This document shows, one piece after another, positions 1 to 8,698 of a DNA stretch of 64,000 nt (positions are counted from its first letter, which is position 1; every line of letters begins with the position of its first letter). The DNA is taken from NCBI GenBank assembly GCA_016716425.1, contig JADJWJ010000021.1, positions 62,001 through 126,000 on the forward strand, given 5' to 3'. The notes beneath the pieces were generated by a model, which was given only the letters and a program-made list of their open reading frames with translations, was not told the DNA's origin and did not search any database. The translations under genes and the position numbers were made by a program. The stretch comes from Betaproteobacteria bacterium (GTDB lineage Bacteria; Pseudomonadota; Gammaproteobacteria; Burkholderiales; Casimicrobiaceae).

Positions 1-947
1 AGCACGGGTCGGGGCTCATCGCGTTCCACGGCCAGTCGGGCGACATCATGTTCCAGGGCGCGACGACGGAAAACGTGCAGCCGGCGTTCGACGCGATCAA
101 CGAGCTGGGCTTCGACCTGGGCGGCGCCGGCCCGGCCGTGCGCACGTCGATGTCCTGCGTCGGCGCCGCGCGCTGCGAGCAGTCCTGCTACGACGAGGGC
201 ACCGCCCACCGGACGGTGATCAACAGCTTCCTCGACGACATCCACCGGCCCTCGCTCCCGTACAAGTTCAAGTTCAAGTTTTCCGGCTGCCCGAACGACT
301 GCATGAACTCGATCCAGCGCGCCGACATGGCGGTCATCGGCACCTGGCGCGACAACATCCGCACCGACGAGGCGCTGGCGCGCAAGTGGTTCGACAAGCA
401 CGGCATGAACGAGCTCGTGAACGACGTCGTCGCGCGCTGCCCGACCAAGGCCATCCAGCTGAAGGAAGCGAAGGCCGTCAGGGCCGGCGAATCGGTGTCG
501 ACGGTGGCGGTCAGCGACACGCATGCGCTCGAAATCGAGAACCGCGACTGCGTCCGCTGCATGCACTGCATCAACGTGATGACCGGCGCGCTGGCCCCGG
601 GCAAGGACAAGGGCGCGACGATCCTCGTCGGCGGCAAGCGCACGTTGAAGATCGGCGACCTGATGGGCACGGTCGTCGTGCCGTTCATGAAGCTCGAGAC
701 CGAAGAGGACCGCGAGAAGCTGGTCGAGCTCGGCCACCAGATCGTCGACTTCTTCGCCGAGAACGCGCTGGAGCACGAGCGCACCGGCGAGATGATCGAG
801 CGCATCGGCATCGTGAACTTCCTCGATGCGCTGGGCATCGACGTCGATCCGAACATGGTCGCGCAGCCGCGCACGAACCCCTACGTCCGCATGGACGGCT
901 GGGACGAGGAAGTGGCGAAGATGGCGGCGAAGAAGAAGGTTGCCTGA
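1..947 (+). CDS. dsrA: Reverse dissimilatory sulfite reductase alpha subunit, 5'-truncated by window edge
   Basis: DsrA is the siroheme-carrying subunit of the cytoplasmic enzyme that, in sulfur oxidisers, converts DsrC-bound sulfane sulfur to sulfite. The frame is open from the first bases (first full codon at 3), leaving 314 residues, roughly the last three quarters of the usual ~420. Visible are the siroheme/[4Fe-4S] cysteines CVGAARC and, about 45 residues later, CPNDC, then the inserted ferredoxin cysteines CVRCMHC near base 550. dsrB follows after 20 nt. The oxidative direction is inferred from dsrEFH and dsrL downstream, not from DsrA itself. Confidence 0.97.
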   Translation, partial: HGSGLIAFHGQSGDIMFQGATTENVQPAFDAINELGFDLGGAGPAVRTSMSCVGAARCEQSCYDEGTAHRTVINSFLDDIHRPSLPYKFKFKFSGCPNDCMNSIQRADMAVIGTWRDNIRTDEALARKWFDKHGMNELVNDVVARCPTKAIQLKEAKAVRAGESVSTVAVSDTHALEIENRDCVRCMHCINVMTGALAPGKDKGATILVGGKRTLKIGDLMGTVVVPFMKLETEEDREKLVELGHQIVDFFAENALEHERTGEMIERIGIVNFLDALGIDVDPNMVAQPRTNPYVRMDGWDEEVAKMAAKKKVA

Positions 948-967
948 CTTAGCGAGGGATTGCACAC

Positions 968-2044
968 ATGAGCCAACCGCAAATGCGCCGGGCGACCGAA
1001 AGCGGCGTGCCGGACAACAAGCAGTTCCTGCACCCGCTGCTCGCGAAGAATTACGGCAACTGGAAGTACCACGACCGGCCGCGTCCGGGCGTGCTCCACC
1101 ATGTCGCGCACTCGGGCGAGGAGGTGTGGACGGTGCGGGCCGGCACGCAGCGGCAGATGGACGTGCACACGATCCGCAGGCTGTGCGACATCGCCGACCG
1201 GTATGCGGAGAGCCACGTGCGCTTCACCATCCGCTCGAACATCGAGTTCATGGTGTCGTCGGAGGCGAAGGTCGCCCCGCTGATCGCCGAGCTGGAGAAG
1301 AGCGGCTTCCCGGTCGGCGGCACCGGCAATTCGGTGTCGATGATCGCCCACACGCAGGGCTGGCTGCACTGCGACATCCCGGGCACCGACGCCTCCGGCG
1401 CGGTCAAGGCGCTGATGGACGAGCTGATCGACGAGTTTCGGAACGAGCGGATGCCCAACCGCGTCCACCTGTCGACGTCGTGCTGCGAGATCAACTGCGG
1501 CGGGCAGGCGGACATCGCGATCATCATCCAGCACACCAAGCCGCCGAAAATCAACCACGACCTCGTCGCCAACGTCTGCGAGCGGCCGGCGGTGGTCGCG
1601 CGCTGCCCGGTCGCGGCGATCCGCCCGGCGCTCGTCAACGGCAAGCCGTCGCTCGAGGTCGACGAGAAGAAGTGCATCTGCTGCGGCGCGTGCTATCCGC
1701 CGTGCCCGCCGATGCAGATCAACGATCCCGAGCACTCGAAGTTCGCGATCTGGGTCGGCGGCAAGAACAGCAACGCGCGTGCGAAGCCCACGTTCATGAA
1801 GATGGTCGCCGCCGGGATTCCGAACAATCCGCCACGCTGGCCCGAGGTCGCCGAGGTGGTGAAGCGCATCCTGTACGTCTACAAGGAGGACGCGCGCCCG
1901 TGGGAGCGTCTGTCCGACTGGATCGACCGCATCGGCTGGCCGCGGTTCTTCGAGCGGACCGAGCTGCCGTTCACCAAGTACCTGATCGACGACTGGCGCG
2001 GCGCGCGGGTGAATCTCAACGCGTCGACGCATATCCGGTTCTAG
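968..2044 (+). CDS. dsrB: Reverse dissimilatory sulfite reductase beta subunit
   Basis: DsrB (358 aa, normal length) pairs with DsrA in the alpha2-beta2 enzyme. The sequence shows the CCEINC siroheme-site cysteines near residues 172-177 and a ferredoxin insert with CICCGACYPPC near 237-247, followed by the typical C-terminal FTKYLIDDWRG region. The ATG at 968 lies 20 nt after the dsrA stop, with AGCGAGGG upstream as a ribosome-binding site. The next gene, dsrE, is separated by 163 nt that contain a palindromic repeat. Confidence 0.97.
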   Translation: MSQPQMRRATESGVPDNKQFLHPLLAKNYGNWKYHDRPRPGVLHHVAHSGEEVWTVRAGTQRQMDVHTIRRLCDIADRYAESHVRFTIRSNIEFMVSSEAKVAPLIAELEKSGFPVGGTGNSVSMIAHTQGWLHCDIPGTDASGAVKALMDELIDEFRNERMPNRVHLSTSCCEINCGGQADIAIIIQHTKPPKINHDLVANVCERPAVVARCPVAAIRPALVNGKPSLEVDEKKCICCGACYPPCPPMQINDPEHSKFAIWVGGKNSNARAKPTFMKMVAAGIPNNPPRWPEVAEVVKRILYVYKEDARPWERLSDWIDRIGWPRFFERTELPFTKYLIDDWRGARVNLNASTHIRF

Positions 2045-2064
2045 GCATGGTTGATTCCCGTCGA

Positions 2065-2160
2065 CCGTGTCATCCCGAGCGCAGCGAGGGATCTGCCTGC
2101 GCGCATGCCCGCGCGATCGATTGCAGACCCCTCGTCGCTTCGCTCCTCGGGATGACACGG
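2065..2160. repeat. Interspersed inverted repeat, family A, copy 1
   Basis: Perfect 15-bp terminal inverted repeat, CCGTGTCATCCCGAG at 2065-2079 and its complement at 2146-2160, with an inner GCAGCGAGGGATCTG-like segment partly repeated in the opposite arm. Related copies lie at 16699-16790 and 30373-30470. There is no coding capacity; it resembles REP/MITE-type intergenic elements. It lies between dsrB and dsrE and could fold in the mRNA. Confidence 0.8.
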
Positions 2161-2207
2161 GAAATTTCCCGGCTCGGTGCCGGGTTACCTGAAGGCGCTG
2201 CGCATCC

Positions 2208-2567
2208 ATGAAATTCGGCATCCTGGTCAACGAGGGCCCGTACCAGCATCAGGCGAGCGACTCCGCCTACCTGTTCTGCAAGGCGGCGCTCGCCAAGGGG
2301 CACGCGATCCAGCGCGTGTTCTTCTACCACGACGGCGTCAACAACTCGACGCGCCTGACCGAGCCGCCGCAGGACGACCGCAACATCGTCACCCGGTGGT
2401 CGCAGCTCGCCGCCGACCACGGTGTGGACTTGGTCGTCTGCGTGGCCGCCGCGCTGCGGCGCGGGATCAAGGACGAGAACCTCGCGCCGGGCTTCCGCAT
2501 CTCGGGGCTGGGCCAGCTGGTCGAGACGGGCATCCAGGCCGACCGGCTCGTCACATTCGGAGACTAG
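2208..2567 (+). CDS. dsrE: Sulfurtransferase subunit DsrE
   Basis: DsrE (119 aa) is the sulfur-binding subunit of the DsrE2F2H2 hexamer, which passes persulfide sulfur to DsrC. The conserved sulfur-carrying cysteine is present at residue 78, in the sequence LVVCVAAALRRG, the same number as in the Allochromatium vinosum protein. DsrEFH is found in sulfur oxidisers using rDsr and in the related TusBCD tRNA-thiolation system, not in sulfate reducers, so its position inside a dsr operon indicates oxidation. Confidence 0.95.
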   Translation: MKFGILVNEGPYQHQASDSAYLFCKAALAKGHAIQRVFFYHDGVNNSTRLTEPPQDDRNIVTRWSQLAADHGVDLVVCVAAALRRGIKDENLAPGFRISGLGQLVETGIQADRLVTFGD

Positions 2568-2572
2568 ATGAA

Positions 2573-2728
2573 TACCCCCCGCAACTCGCTTCGCTCGTTT
2601 CCCCCCCAAGGGGGGCGCTCAGCGCCCTTCGGGCGGCCGGGCGGGCGTGGCGTGGACCCCCACGCTCACTTCGTTCGCTGCCCCCTGGGGGGGCGCTCAG
2701 CGCCCTTCGGGCGGCCGGGCGGGCGCTG
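2573..2728. repeat. Two tandem GC-rich palindromic repeat units between dsrE and dsrF
   Basis: Two about 75-bp units (about 2573-2647 and 2655-2728) each contain a CTCGCTTCGCTCG-like palindrome, a C-run/G-run hairpin and a shared GCGCTCAGCGCCCTTCGGGC segment. The layout resembles the tandem repeat at 4846-4994 between dsrM and dsrK, with a different sequence. It could form strong RNA hairpins that separate translation of dsrE and dsrF. Confidence 0.7.
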
Positions 2729-2741
2729 AGAGGAAGGCACG

Positions 2742-3113
2742 ATGTCCGAGGGAACGTCCAAGAAATTCATGTTCGTCAACCGCACGGCGCCGTACGGCAC
2801 TGCCTACGCGCTCGAGTCGCTCGAGGTCGTGCTGATCACCGCCGCGTTCGACCAGGACGTGTCGCTGGTCTTCGTCGACGACGGCGTCTGGCAGCTGAAG
2901 AAGGGCCAGCAGACCAAGGGCATCGAGACCAAGAACTTCTCGCCGACCTACCGCGCGCTCGAGGGCTACGACGTCGAGAAGCTGTACGTGGAGCGCGAGT
3001 CGCTGGAGGCGCGCGGCCTCGCCGAGGCCGACCTGATCGTCGACGTCGAGGTGCTCGACTCCGCCGCGCTCGGCAAGCTGATGGCGGAGCAGGACGTCGT
3101 ACTTTCCTTCTGA
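2742..3113 (+). CDS. dsrF: Sulfurtransferase subunit DsrF
   Basis: DsrF (123 aa) is a DsrE-fold subunit of the cytoplasmic DsrEFH complex. It begins with the family's typical FMFVNRTAPYGTAYALESLE-type N-terminus and has no conserved sulfur-carrying cysteine, as expected for DsrF, which is thought to be structural. The ATG at 2742 is preceded by GAGAGGAAGG. The preceding 174 nt are filled by a tandem repeat; dsrH follows after 15 nt. Confidence 0.94.
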   Translation: MSEGTSKKFMFVNRTAPYGTAYALESLEVVLITAAFDQDVSLVFVDDGVWQLKKGQQTKGIETKNFSPTYRALEGYDVEKLYVERESLEARGLAEADLIVDVEVLDSAALGKLMAEQDVVLSF

Positions 3114-3128
3114 CCGGGACCGCAACCG

Positions 3129-3425
3129 ATGCTGAACATCGTCAACAAGTCGCCGGCCGAGCGCAGCGCGCTCGACGCATGCCTGCGCATCGCCGCGCCC
3201 GGCGCGATCCTGCTGATCGAGGACGCCGTGTACGCCGCGGTGCGGGGCACTACCGGCGCCGCGAAGATCGCCGGCGCACTCGACCGCTTCAAGGTCTACG
3301 CGCTGCTGCCCGACCTCGAGGCGCGCGCCGTCGCCGACCGCGTCATCGACGGCGTGACGACCGTCGACTACGGTGGCTTCGTCGACCTGGTCGCCGAGCA
3401 CAATGCCTGCCAGTCCTGGCTCTAG
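3129..3425 (+). CDS. dsrH: Sulfurtransferase subunit DsrH
   Basis: DsrH (98 aa) is the third DsrE-fold subunit of DsrEFH. A cysteine at residue 18 (ALDACLR) matches the conserved DsrH cysteine near position 20, and a second lies near the C-terminus (NACQSWL). It is 15 nt after dsrF and 45 nt before dsrC, the sulfur acceptor of the complex, so the order matches the transfer route. Confidence 0.94.
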   Translation: MLNIVNKSPAERSALDACLRIAAPGAILLIEDAVYAAVRGTTGAAKIAGALDRFKVYALLPDLEARAVADRVIDGVTTVDYGGFVDLVAEHNACQSWL

Positions 3426-3470
3426 AGTCCGCAGCACCGACCCACGAACACCTGCCCGAAGGAGAGTGAA

Positions 3471-3806
3471 ATGCCCACGATCGATGTGAACGGCAAGCCC
3501 TACGAGACCGACGAGGAAGGCTATCTCGTCAACCTCGCCGACTGGAACGAGGACGTCGCGAACTACATCGCGAAGGCCGAGAACGTCGACATGTCGCAGA
3601 ACCACTGGGAAGTCGTCAACTTCCTGCGCAAGTACTACGACGAGTACCAGATCGCCCCGGCCGTGCGCGTGCTGACCAAGGCGATCGGCAAGCAGCTGGG
3701 GCCCGAGAAGGGCAACAGCCAGTACCTGTACGAGCTGTTCCCCTACGGGCCCGCCAAGCAGGCGTGCAAGATCGCCGGCCTGCCCAAGCCGACCGGCTGC
3801 GTCTAG
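3471..3806 (+). CDS. dsrC: Sulfur carrier protein DsrC
   Basis: DsrC (111 aa) carries sulfur as a persulfide or trisulfide between DsrEFH, DsrAB and DsrK. The flexible C-terminal arm is complete: two cysteines in ACKIAGLPKPTGCV, separated by ten residues, the spacing required for the disulfide and trisulfide cycle. The central NHWEVVNFLRKYY segment is typical. GGAGAG precedes the ATG. Compare the cysteine-less paralogue at 12550-12915. Confidence 0.97.
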   Translation: MPTIDVNGKPYETDEEGYLVNLADWNEDVANYIAKAENVDMSQNHWEVVNFLRKYYDEYQIAPAVRVLTKAIGKQLGPEKGNSQYLYELFPYGPAKQACKIAGLPKPTGCV

Positions 3807-3825
3807 AGTCGCCCCGTGGTCCGGC

Positions 3826-4090
3826 CCTCACCCCCGCCCTCTCCCGCAAGCGGGAGAGGGAGGACGAACGCCGCGGCCGGTGCCGGCAGCGCGGCGGCAG
3901 AGCTCGCCATCTCCGAGCTCTCGGCAAAAGGGCGCGGTGAACGGTGCGCGATTGCCGCCGACGTGCGCGGCGGCAGAGATCTTTCCCTCTCCCCGCGTGC
4001 GGGGGCGAGCGCGGGGTTCCGCCGACCATGGTCGGCGCCGCGGGAGCGGCCATCGCATGCTTGCGATGGCGCGCCCTGCAAGGGAGGGTT
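3826..4090. repeat. Repeat-rich spacer between dsrC and dsrM
   Basis: This 290-nt spacer holds a CCCTCACCCCCGCCCTCTCCC hairpin element (3826-3865, stem CCCTCTCCCGC/GCGGGAGAGGG) and, at 4044-4090, a 46-nt element containing ATCGCATGCTTGCGAT and CGCCCTGCAAGGGAGGGTT. The second element recurs almost identically at 13004-13049. No gene is seen. The last GGGAGGG of the element may double as the ribosome-binding site of dsrM. Confidence 0.75.
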
Positions 4091-4096
4091 AGGGTG

Positions 4097-4834
4097 ATGG
4101 GCGCCCCGATGTCCATCGCCTTCGCGCTGCTCTTCTACGCCGCGTTCCTCGTGCTCGTGCTGGGCACGGGCTACCGGATCGCAACGTACATCCGCACACC
4201 GGCGCCGCTCAAGATCCCGACCACGCCGGCGCCCACCACGCGCGGCGGTGTGGCACTGCGCCTCGGCCGCGAGGTGCTGTTCTTCGAGAGCCTCTTCAAG
4301 GCCAACCTGTGGCTGTGGGCCGCCGGCTGGCTGTTCCACGTCGGCCTCGCGCTGGTGCTGCTGCGCCACCTGCGCTATTTCACCGAGCCCGTCTGGGGCT
4401 GGGTCGCGTGGCTGCAGCCGTTCGGCGTCTACGCGGGCTTCGCGATGGCGGCGGGCCTGGCCGGCCTCTGGATGCGCCGGATCTTCGTCGCGCGCGTGCG
4501 CTACATCTCCACGCCTTCCGACCACCTGATGCTGGTGCTGCTGCTCGCCATCGCGCTCACGGGCCTCGGAATGAAATACGTCGCGCACACCGACATCGTC
4601 GGCGTCAAGCGGTTCTTCCTCGGCTTGATGTACTTCGACTGGCAGCCGCTGCCGGCCGACCCCGTGCTGTACGCGCACCTCGTCCTCGTCGCGCTGCTGA
4701 TGCTGATCTTCCCGATCAGCAAGCTGCTGCACGCGCCGGGCGTGTTCTTCTCGCCGTCGCGCAACCAGGTCGACGACCCGCGCGAGCATCGCCACGTCGC
4801 GCCGTGGGCGGCGGGCCTCGACCCGAAGGTGTGA
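4097..4834 (+). CDS. dsrM: Membrane cytochrome b subunit DsrM
   Basis: DsrM (245 aa) is the NarI-like integral membrane dihaem cytochrome b of the DsrMKJOP complex, exchanging electrons with the quinone pool and with DsrK. At least five hydrophobic spans are visible, beginning with FALLFYAAFLVLVLG, with histidines inside the spans (for example WLFHVGLAL and YAHLVLVAL). Alternative starts are GTG 4094 and ATG 4109; 4097 gives the usual length. dsrK follows after a tandem repeat of about 150 nt. Confidence 0.93.
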   Translation: MGAPMSIAFALLFYAAFLVLVLGTGYRIATYIRTPAPLKIPTTPAPTTRGGVALRLGREVLFFESLFKANLWLWAAGWLFHVGLALVLLRHLRYFTEPVWGWVAWLQPFGVYAGFAMAAGLAGLWMRRIFVARVRYISTPSDHLMLVLLLAIALTGLGMKYVAHTDIVGVKRFFLGLMYFDWQPLPADPVLYAHLVLVALLMLIFPISKLLHAPGVFFSPSRNQVDDPREHRHVAPWAAGLDPKV

Positions 4835-4845
4835 CCATGATGGGC

Positions 4846-4994
4846 CCCCCACGCTCGCTGCGCTCGCTGCCCCCGGTGGGGGTGGGTCAGTCCCTTGGGG
4901 CGGCCCGGCGGGACTGCAAACGGCCCCCACGCTCGCTGCGCTCGCTGCCCCCGGTGGGGGTGGGTCAGTCCCTTGGGGCGGCCCGGCGGGACTG
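4846..4994. repeat. Direct tandem repeat, two 71-bp units at 78-bp period
   Basis: Units at 4846-4916 and 4924-4994 are essentially identical, each with CGCTCGCTGCGCTCGCTG, a CCCCCGGTGGGGG hairpin and GTCAGTCCCTTGGGGCGGCC. They fill the dsrM-dsrK spacer. Near-identity of the copies indicates recent duplication or gene conversion. Confidence 0.85.
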
Positions 4995-5001
4995 ACCGAC
5001 G

Positions 5002-6534
5002 ATGGCTGCCGAAGTCAAAGCCCCCCCGCTGCGCGCCGATCCCGGCGCGCCGCAGGCGCTCGTGCCGGGCGCGATGGCCGAGCTCAAGCCCTACGTCGCC
5101 AACGACAAGATGCAGCAGGCGTTGGGCTTCCCCGGCGAACTCACCGACGGCTGGCACGAGCGCGCGATCGGCCGCATGGGCGAGCTGCTCGACAAGTACC
5201 GCTCGCTCAAGGTCTACATGGACGCATGCGTCCATTGCGGCGCCTGCGCCGACAAGTGCCACTACTTCATCGGCACGCAGGACCCGCTCAACATGCCGGT
5301 CGCGCGGCAGGACCTGATGCGCAGCGTCTACCGCCGCTATTTCACGCTGCCGGGCAGGCTCTTCCCGAAGCTCGTCGGCGCGCGCGACCTGACGAAGGAA
5401 GTGCTGGACCAGTGGTACAGCTATTACAACCAGTGCTCGGAGTGCCGGCGCTGCTCGGTGTTCTGCCCGTACGGCATCGACACCGCCGAAGTCACGATGG
5501 CCGCGAAGGAGATCATGGACGTCGCGGGCCTCGGGCAGAAGTATACGAACGAGATCCTCGGCAAGGTCCACCGGATCGGCAACAACCTGGGCCTCCCGGG
5601 TCCTGCGCTGGCCGACACGCTGGAGGGGCTCGAGGAGGACGTGAAGGAGGAGACCGGCCAGGACGTGCGCTTCCCGCTCGACGAGAAGGGCGCCGAGGTG
5701 CTGCTGGTCACGCCGTCGGCCGACTTCTTCGCCGAGCCGCACGTCGACAGCCTGATCGGCTACGCCAAGGTGTTCCACGCCGCCGGCATTCGCTGGACGC
5801 TGTCGTCGCACGCGTCGGAGGCCGGCAACTTCGGCCTGTTCATCGGCAACTACGACCAGTTGCAGAAGGTCGCGCTGCGTATCCGCGAGGCGGCGCTCGA
5901 TCTGGGCGTGAAGCGCATCGTCGTCGGCGAGTGCGGCCACGCGTGGCGCGTCGCCTACAGCTACTGGAACACGCTCACCGGCATCGGCGCAGGGGGCGAG
6001 GACCCGTTCGCGCGGATGCTGCAGCAGCAGCTCGACTCGCGCTACCGGCAGCCGACGCACATCTGCGAGCTGACGTGGGACCTGATCGAGCGTGGCGCGC
6101 TGACGCTGGACAAGGACGCCAACGACCACCGCGTGGTCACGTTCCACGATTCGTGCAACGTCGCCCGCGCATCGAGGATGGGCGACCACCCGGGCGGCCA
6201 GTTCGAGATTCCGCGTGCGATCATCCGCGCGGTCGCCAACAAGTACGTCGAGATGCCGCGCGGCACGACGCGCGAGCAGACCTTCTGCTGCGGCGGCGGG
6301 GGCGGGCTCCTGACCGACGAACTGCTCGACCTGCGCGTCAAGGGCGCGCTGCCGCGGATGGAGGCGCTGTCGCAGGTCGCGAGCGGCCACGGCGTCAACT
6401 TCATGGCGACGATCTGCGCGATCTGCAAGGCGCAGTTCACCAAGGTGCTTCCCTACTACGGCTTCAAGATGGGCATGGTCGGCGGCGTGCATCAGCTCGT
6501 CAGCACGGCGATCCGGCTCGGTCCGAAGCAATGA
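5002..6534 (+). CDS. dsrK: HdrD-like iron-sulfur protein DsrK
   Basis: DsrK (510 aa) is the cytoplasmic catalytic subunit of DsrMKJOP and is thought to act on the DsrC trisulfide or disulfide. Two ferredoxin-type motifs are visible (Cys 76/79/82/86 and 145/148/151/155). Later come two CCG-type regions with HDSCNVAR and FCCGGGGG, which in HdrD/HdrB proteins bind the noncubane [4Fe-4S] cluster. The ATG at 5002 is the first suitable start after the upstream repeat. dsrL follows after a short gap. Confidence 0.95.
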   Translation: MAAEVKAPPLRADPGAPQALVPGAMAELKPYVANDKMQQALGFPGELTDGWHERAIGRMGELLDKYRSLKVYMDACVHCGACADKCHYFIGTQDPLNMPVARQDLMRSVYRRYFTLPGRLFPKLVGARDLTKEVLDQWYSYYNQCSECRRCSVFCPYGIDTAEVTMAAKEIMDVAGLGQKYTNEILGKVHRIGNNLGLPGPALADTLEGLEEDVKEETGQDVRFPLDEKGAEVLLVTPSADFFAEPHVDSLIGYAKVFHAAGIRWTLSSHASEAGNFGLFIGNYDQLQKVALRIREAALDLGVKRIVVGECGHAWRVAYSYWNTLTGIGAGGEDPFARMLQQQLDSRYRQPTHICELTWDLIERGALTLDKDANDHRVVTFHDSCNVARASRMGDHPGGQFEIPRAIIRAVANKYVEMPRGTTREQTFCCGGGGGLLTDELLDLRVKGALPRMEALSQVASGHGVNFMATICAICKAQFTKVLPYYGFKMGMVGGVHQLVSTAIRLGPKQ

Positions 6535-6568
6535 CCGCGACTCAAGACGATTGATCGGAGAACACGCG

Positions 6569-8524
6569 ATGTCCCAGACCCCAGGCCAGACCGTCGAGAA
6601 ACTCACGTTCCGCCGCTACAAGGACGGCGACGCGAAGTGGGACTCGTGGCGCGAGCAGATCTTCCAGGCGAGCTGGACGCACAAGTGCCCGACCTACATC
6701 CAGTCGACCCCGCCGTGCCAGGGCAGCTGCCCGTCCGGCGAGGACATCCGCGGCTATCTCAACATCGTGCGCGGCATCGAGAAGCCGCCCGCGGGCATGA
6801 AGTGGCAGGAGTACGCGTGGCGACGTCTGACCGAGGCCAACCCGTTCCCGTCGGTGATGGGCCGCGTGTGCCCGGCGCCGTGCGAGACCGGCTGCAACCG
6901 CAACGAGGTCGAGGACCACGTCGGCATCAACTCGGTCGAGCACTTCCTCGGCGAGTACGCGATCGCGAACAAGCTCGCGTTCCCGGCGCCGCCGGCGGCC
7001 ACCGGCAAGAAGGTGGCGGTCATCGGCGGGGGCCCCGCCGGCCTGTCGTGCGCGTACCAGCTCGCGAAGAAGGGCCACGCAGTCACGGTCTTCGACGAGC
7101 ACGAGCACCTGGGCGGCATGATGCGCTACGGCATCCCGGGCTTCCGCACCCCCCGCGAAGTGCTCGACGCCGAAATCCAGCGCATCCTCGACCTCGGCGT
7201 GACCACGCACATGCGCTGCCGGATCGGCACCGACGTGACGCTCGACGTGCTGCGCAAGGAATACGACGCCGTGTTCCTCGGCATGGGCGCGCAGTCCGGC
7301 CGGCCGCTGCCGGCACCCGGCGGCGATGCGCCGAACGTCGTCACCGCGATGGCGTTCCTCAAGGCGTTCAACGACGGCCGGCTGCGGCACGTCGGCAAGC
7401 GCGTCGTCGTCATCGGGGGCGGCGACACGTCGATCGACGTCGCCACCGTCGCACGGCGCCTCGGCCACATCGGTCACGCCAAGCCGACCGACTTGCCGGA
7501 GTTCGCGATCGCCGGCCACATCGCGCACGACGTCGCCGAGGTCTCGGTCAAGCAGGGCGCCGAGGTCGTGCTGACGTCGGTGTTCGGCGTCGACAGGATG
7601 CAGGCGAACAAGCACGAGATCGAACAGGCGCAGGCCGAGGGCATCGCGATCCGCGGCGGGCTGGCGCCGGTCGGGGTGATCAAGGACGCGCAGGGCCGCG
7701 CGATCGCGCTGAAGGTGGCGCGCTGCGAGGCGAAGTTCGTCGGCCCGAAGCTCGAAATTAAGGTCATCGAAGGCACCGAAGAAGACATACCGGCCGACCT
7801 CATCGTCTCGGCGGTCGGGCAGGCGGTCGACTTCACCGGCCTCGAGGAGTTCGACAACGGCAAGGGCACCGTCTCGGCCGACAGGAACTACCAGGTTGCC
7901 GGCAAGCCGGGCACGTTCGCCGGCGGCGACGTGCTGCGGCCGCACCTGCTCACGACGGCGATCGGCCACGGCGCCATCGCGGCCGAGGGCATCGACCGCT
8001 TCCTGCGCGACGAGGATCAGGAAAAGCGGCCGAAGGTCGACGTCCACCAGTTCGACCTGATGCGCAAGATGATCGAGTCCGGCCGGGCGTTCACCGAAGT
8101 GCACGAGCCGATCCACGGCACCGACAAGTCCACCGCGGGCATCCACAACTTCGACAACCGCTCGGACCGCTACGTGATCCCGCACGAGGAACTTTTCCTC
8201 GGGCACTTCCCGTTCACGCCGCGCAACAAGCGCGCGATCACCACGCTGACCAGAGAGTCCGCGCTCGGCAACTTCGAGGAGCGGCTGGCCGCGCTGGGCG
8301 AGGCGGAAGCGGTCGCCGAGGCGAAGCGCTGCATGAGCTGCGGCCTGTGCTTCGAATGCGACAACTGCGTGGTCTACTGCCCGCAGACCGCGGTGGCGCG
8401 CGTGCCGAAGAAGGAGGCGACGACCGGGCGGTACGTCTACACCGACTACGACAAGTGCATCGGCTGCCACATCTGCAAGGACGTGTGCCCGACCGGGTAC
8501 ATCCAGATGGGGCTGGGCGAGTAG
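6569..8524 (+). CDS. dsrL: NAD(P)H-dependent DsrAB oxidoreductase DsrL
   Basis: DsrL (651 aa) is a soluble flavoprotein of the glutamate-synthase small-subunit type that takes electrons from DsrAB and reduces NAD(P)+. An N-terminal Cys-rich Fe-S region (PPCQGSCPSG, CPAPCETGCN) is followed by an FAD Rossmann motif (GGGPAGLSCA) and an NAD(P) motif (GGGDTSIDVA). The C-terminal ferredoxin domain carries CMSCGLC/CDNCVVYC and CIGCHICKDVC. The ATG at 6569 has CGGAG upstream; an in-frame TTG at 6551 is less likely. The C-terminal ferredoxin is the feature of oxidative DsrL types. Confidence 0.95.
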   Translation: MSQTPGQTVEKLTFRRYKDGDAKWDSWREQIFQASWTHKCPTYIQSTPPCQGSCPSGEDIRGYLNIVRGIEKPPAGMKWQEYAWRRLTEANPFPSVMGRVCPAPCETGCNRNEVEDHVGINSVEHFLGEYAIANKLAFPAPPAATGKKVAVIGGGPAGLSCAYQLAKKGHAVTVFDEHEHLGGMMRYGIPGFRTPREVLDAEIQRILDLGVTTHMRCRIGTDVTLDVLRKEYDAVFLGMGAQSGRPLPAPGGDAPNVVTAMAFLKAFNDGRLRHVGKRVVVIGGGDTSIDVATVARRLGHIGHAKPTDLPEFAIAGHIAHDVAEVSVKQGAEVVLTSVFGVDRMQANKHEIEQAQAEGIAIRGGLAPVGVIKDAQGRAIALKVARCEAKFVGPKLEIKVIEGTEEDIPADLIVSAVGQAVDFTGLEEFDNGKGTVSADRNYQVAGKPGTFAGGDVLRPHLLTTAIGHGAIAAEGIDRFLRDEDQEKRPKVDVHQFDLMRKMIESGRAFTEVHEPIHGTDKSTAGIHNFDNRSDRYVIPHEELFLGHFPFTPRNKRAITTLTRESALGNFEERLAALGEAEAVAEAKRCMSCGLCFECDNCVVYCPQTAVARVPKKEATTGRYVYTDYDKCIGCHICKDVCPTGYIQMGLGE

Positions 8525-8600
8525 GCGCCCTGCGACGGGCTCGGCCTCCCACTGCGAAACTCCGACGTGCGACAAGTGAATCCGGCGCGCCAAGCCTCTA

Positions 8601-8677
8601 CGTCGTCCCCGCGAAAGCAGGGACCCAGCGGCTTTCCGGCGCGACGACACTGGGTCCCCGCTTTCGCGGGGACGACG
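8601..8677. repeat. Interspersed inverted repeat, family B, inside dsrL-dsrJ spacer
   Basis: An 18-bp perfect inverted repeat, CGTCGTCCCCGCGAAAGC at 8601-8618 and its complement at 8660-8677. It is the widespread proteobacterial intergenic element whose translation reads PRKQGP...WVPAFAGTT. Because dsrJ could in principle be read from GTG 8567, the element would then be translated; the later GTG at 8699 avoids this. Confidence 0.85.
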
Positions 8678-8698
8678 GCGGTCGGGGCTCGCGCGTCG

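Noticed and set aside
1..3806. Reductive (sulfate-reducer) type Dsr
   Set aside because: dsrEFH and dsrL are present, dsrD is absent, and the operon order is that of sulfur oxidisers.
4501..6606. 701-codon open frame on the minus strand opposite dsrM/dsrK
   Set aside because: It is antisense to two well-conserved genes, has Arg/Asp/His-rich low-complexity translation typical of GC-rich shadow frames, and matches no family.
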